From an uncultured Collinsella sp. (GTDB lineage: Bacteria > Actinomycetota > Coriobacteriia > Coriobacteriales > Coriobacteriaceae): a stretch of DNA of 14,531 nt. The notes under the pieces were generated by a model. It was not told the DNA's origin. It ran no database searches and worked only from the letters and a program-made list of their open reading frames with translations. The stretch covers positions 1 to 14,531 of the forward strand of contig CABVCJ010000047.1 in assembly GCA_902496845.1 (NCBI GenBank). Reading direction: 5' to 3'. The position numbers and the translations under genes are program-made. Within the stretch, counting starts at the first letter, position 1; the number at the start of each line of letters is the position of its first letter. Shown piece by piece: positions 14,029 to 14,531 of the stretch.

Positions 14029-14062
14029 AACGATAGGTGGGACATATGTCCCACCTATCGTT
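14029..14062. repeat. Perfect 34-bp palindrome between sdaA and the L,D-transpeptidase gene
   Basis: AACGATAGGTGGGACAT (14029-14045) is followed directly by its exact reverse complement (14046-14062). In RNA this gives a stem of about 15 bp with a minimal loop. It starts 12 bases after the serine dehydratase stop. TTTATC follows on the minus strand, and on the + strand CGCTTTTG follows. It is probably a terminator of the dehydratase gene, though a DNA operator is possible. Confidence 0.85.
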
Positions 14063-14074
14063 CGCTTTTGCTCA

Positions 14075-14531
14075 CTATCCGCATATTCCGCATTTTGCGC
14101 ACGCCGAGAGTGCTGCCGGAGCCTGCGCGATGCCGCCCTTGGCCGTCTCGCGCAACGTGGCGGGCAGGGCGTGGCCCACCGAGAGCATCACGTGCGCCAT
14201 CTGGTCAAACGGCACCAGGCTCTTGATGCCGGCGAGGGCGAGCTGCGCCGAGCTGAAGGCCGCGGCCACGCCGATGGCGTTGCGGTTTTGGCAGGGCACC
14301 TCGACAAGGCCGCCGACGGGGTCGCAAACGAGGCCCAACAGGTTGCTCAGCGCGATGGAGCTGGCGTCGAGCGCCTGCTCGGGCGTGCCGCCCATCATCT
14401 GGACCAGCGCGGCGGCGGCCATGGCGGCAGCGCTTCCAACCTCGGCCTGGCAGCCGCCCTCGGCGCCGGCGACGCAGGCGCTCGTGGTGAGGTTGAGGCC
14501 GATGGCGGCGGCACAGTAGAGGGCGTCCATG
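14075..14531 (-). CDS. sdaAA: L-serine dehydratase (ammonia-lyase), alpha domain, C-terminal part; 5' end beyond window
   Basis: Iron-sulfur L-serine dehydratase, converting serine to pyruvate and ammonia in the cytoplasm. The roughly 152 C-terminal residues are visible; the reading frame runs off the right edge and the Met at 14528-14530 is probably internal. Family motifs are clear: GAEGGCQAEVGSAAAMAAAA, LGLVCDPVGGLVEVPC and LRETAKGGIA. The three cysteines in GCQAEVG, CDPV and VPC correspond to the conserved cluster ligands of the family. CDPVGG replaces the more usual CDPVAG. The protein ends ACAKCGICG, a Cys-x2-Cys-x2-Cys tail. In the Legionella enzyme a C-terminal Cys enters the active site and contacts the cluster, so this tail may matter. 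Whether the gene is a separate alpha subunit or the end of a single-chain enzyme cannot be seen. Confidence 0.93.
   Translation of the reverse strand, partial: MDALYCAAAIGLNLTTSACVAGAEGGCQAEVGSAAAMAAAALVQMMGGTPEQALDASSIALSNLLGLVCDPVGGLVEVPCQNRNAIGVAAAFSSAQLALAGIKSLVPFDQMAHVMLSVGHALPATLRETAKGGIAQAPAALSACAKCGICG

Overview
The window looks like ordinary chromosomal core sequence from a high-GC, Gram-positive gut actinobacterium. Family resemblance of the proteins, strong G/C preference at third codon positions and AAGGAG-type ribosome binding sites suggest class Coriobacteriia, with Collinsella or a close relative the best guess. This is recognition, not a database match. No transposase, integrase, phage gene, CRISPR array or rRNA was seen.

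Layout. From 1 to 8556 everything reads on the + strand. First come the general phosphotransferase genes ptsH (HPr) and ptsI (enzyme I), then two tandem PfkB-family 1-phosphofructokinase paralogues of equal length. A CCA-adding tRNA nucleotidyltransferase (cca), a tRNA-Glu(CTC), a flippase-like multi-pass membrane protein and a TetR-type regulator follow. From 8663 to the right edge everything reads on the - strand. In transcription order these are the 3' end of an L-serine dehydratase alpha gene (cut by the edge), a membrane-anchored L,D-transpeptidase, and a three-gene MacAB/YknXYZ-like ABC export operon (fusion protein, ATPase, permease) with overlapping start and stop codons. The two blocks converge at about 8560-8660.

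How the genes fit together. HPr and EI form the PEP-dependent phosphorelay that would feed sugar-specific EII proteins encoded elsewhere. Both adjacent kinases would handle a sugar phosphate such as fructose-1-phosphate made by such a transporter. Hairpins between ptsH/ptsI, ptsI/kinase 1 and kinase 1/kinase 2 suggest graded expression along this cluster. The L,D-transpeptidase crosslinks peptidoglycan, and the ABC system exports an unknown compound. The cca gene lies next to a tRNA, but that tRNA already encodes its CCA end.

The least explained features are non-coding: two long hairpin elements with 28-35 bp near-perfect arms (6048-6157, overlapping the cca stop codon, and 8572-8656, in the convergent gap) and a perfect 34-bp palindrome (14029-14062). 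I found no clearly novel multi-gene system. The best leads are these palindromic elements, the divergence between the twin kinases and the triple-cysteine tail of the serine dehydratase.
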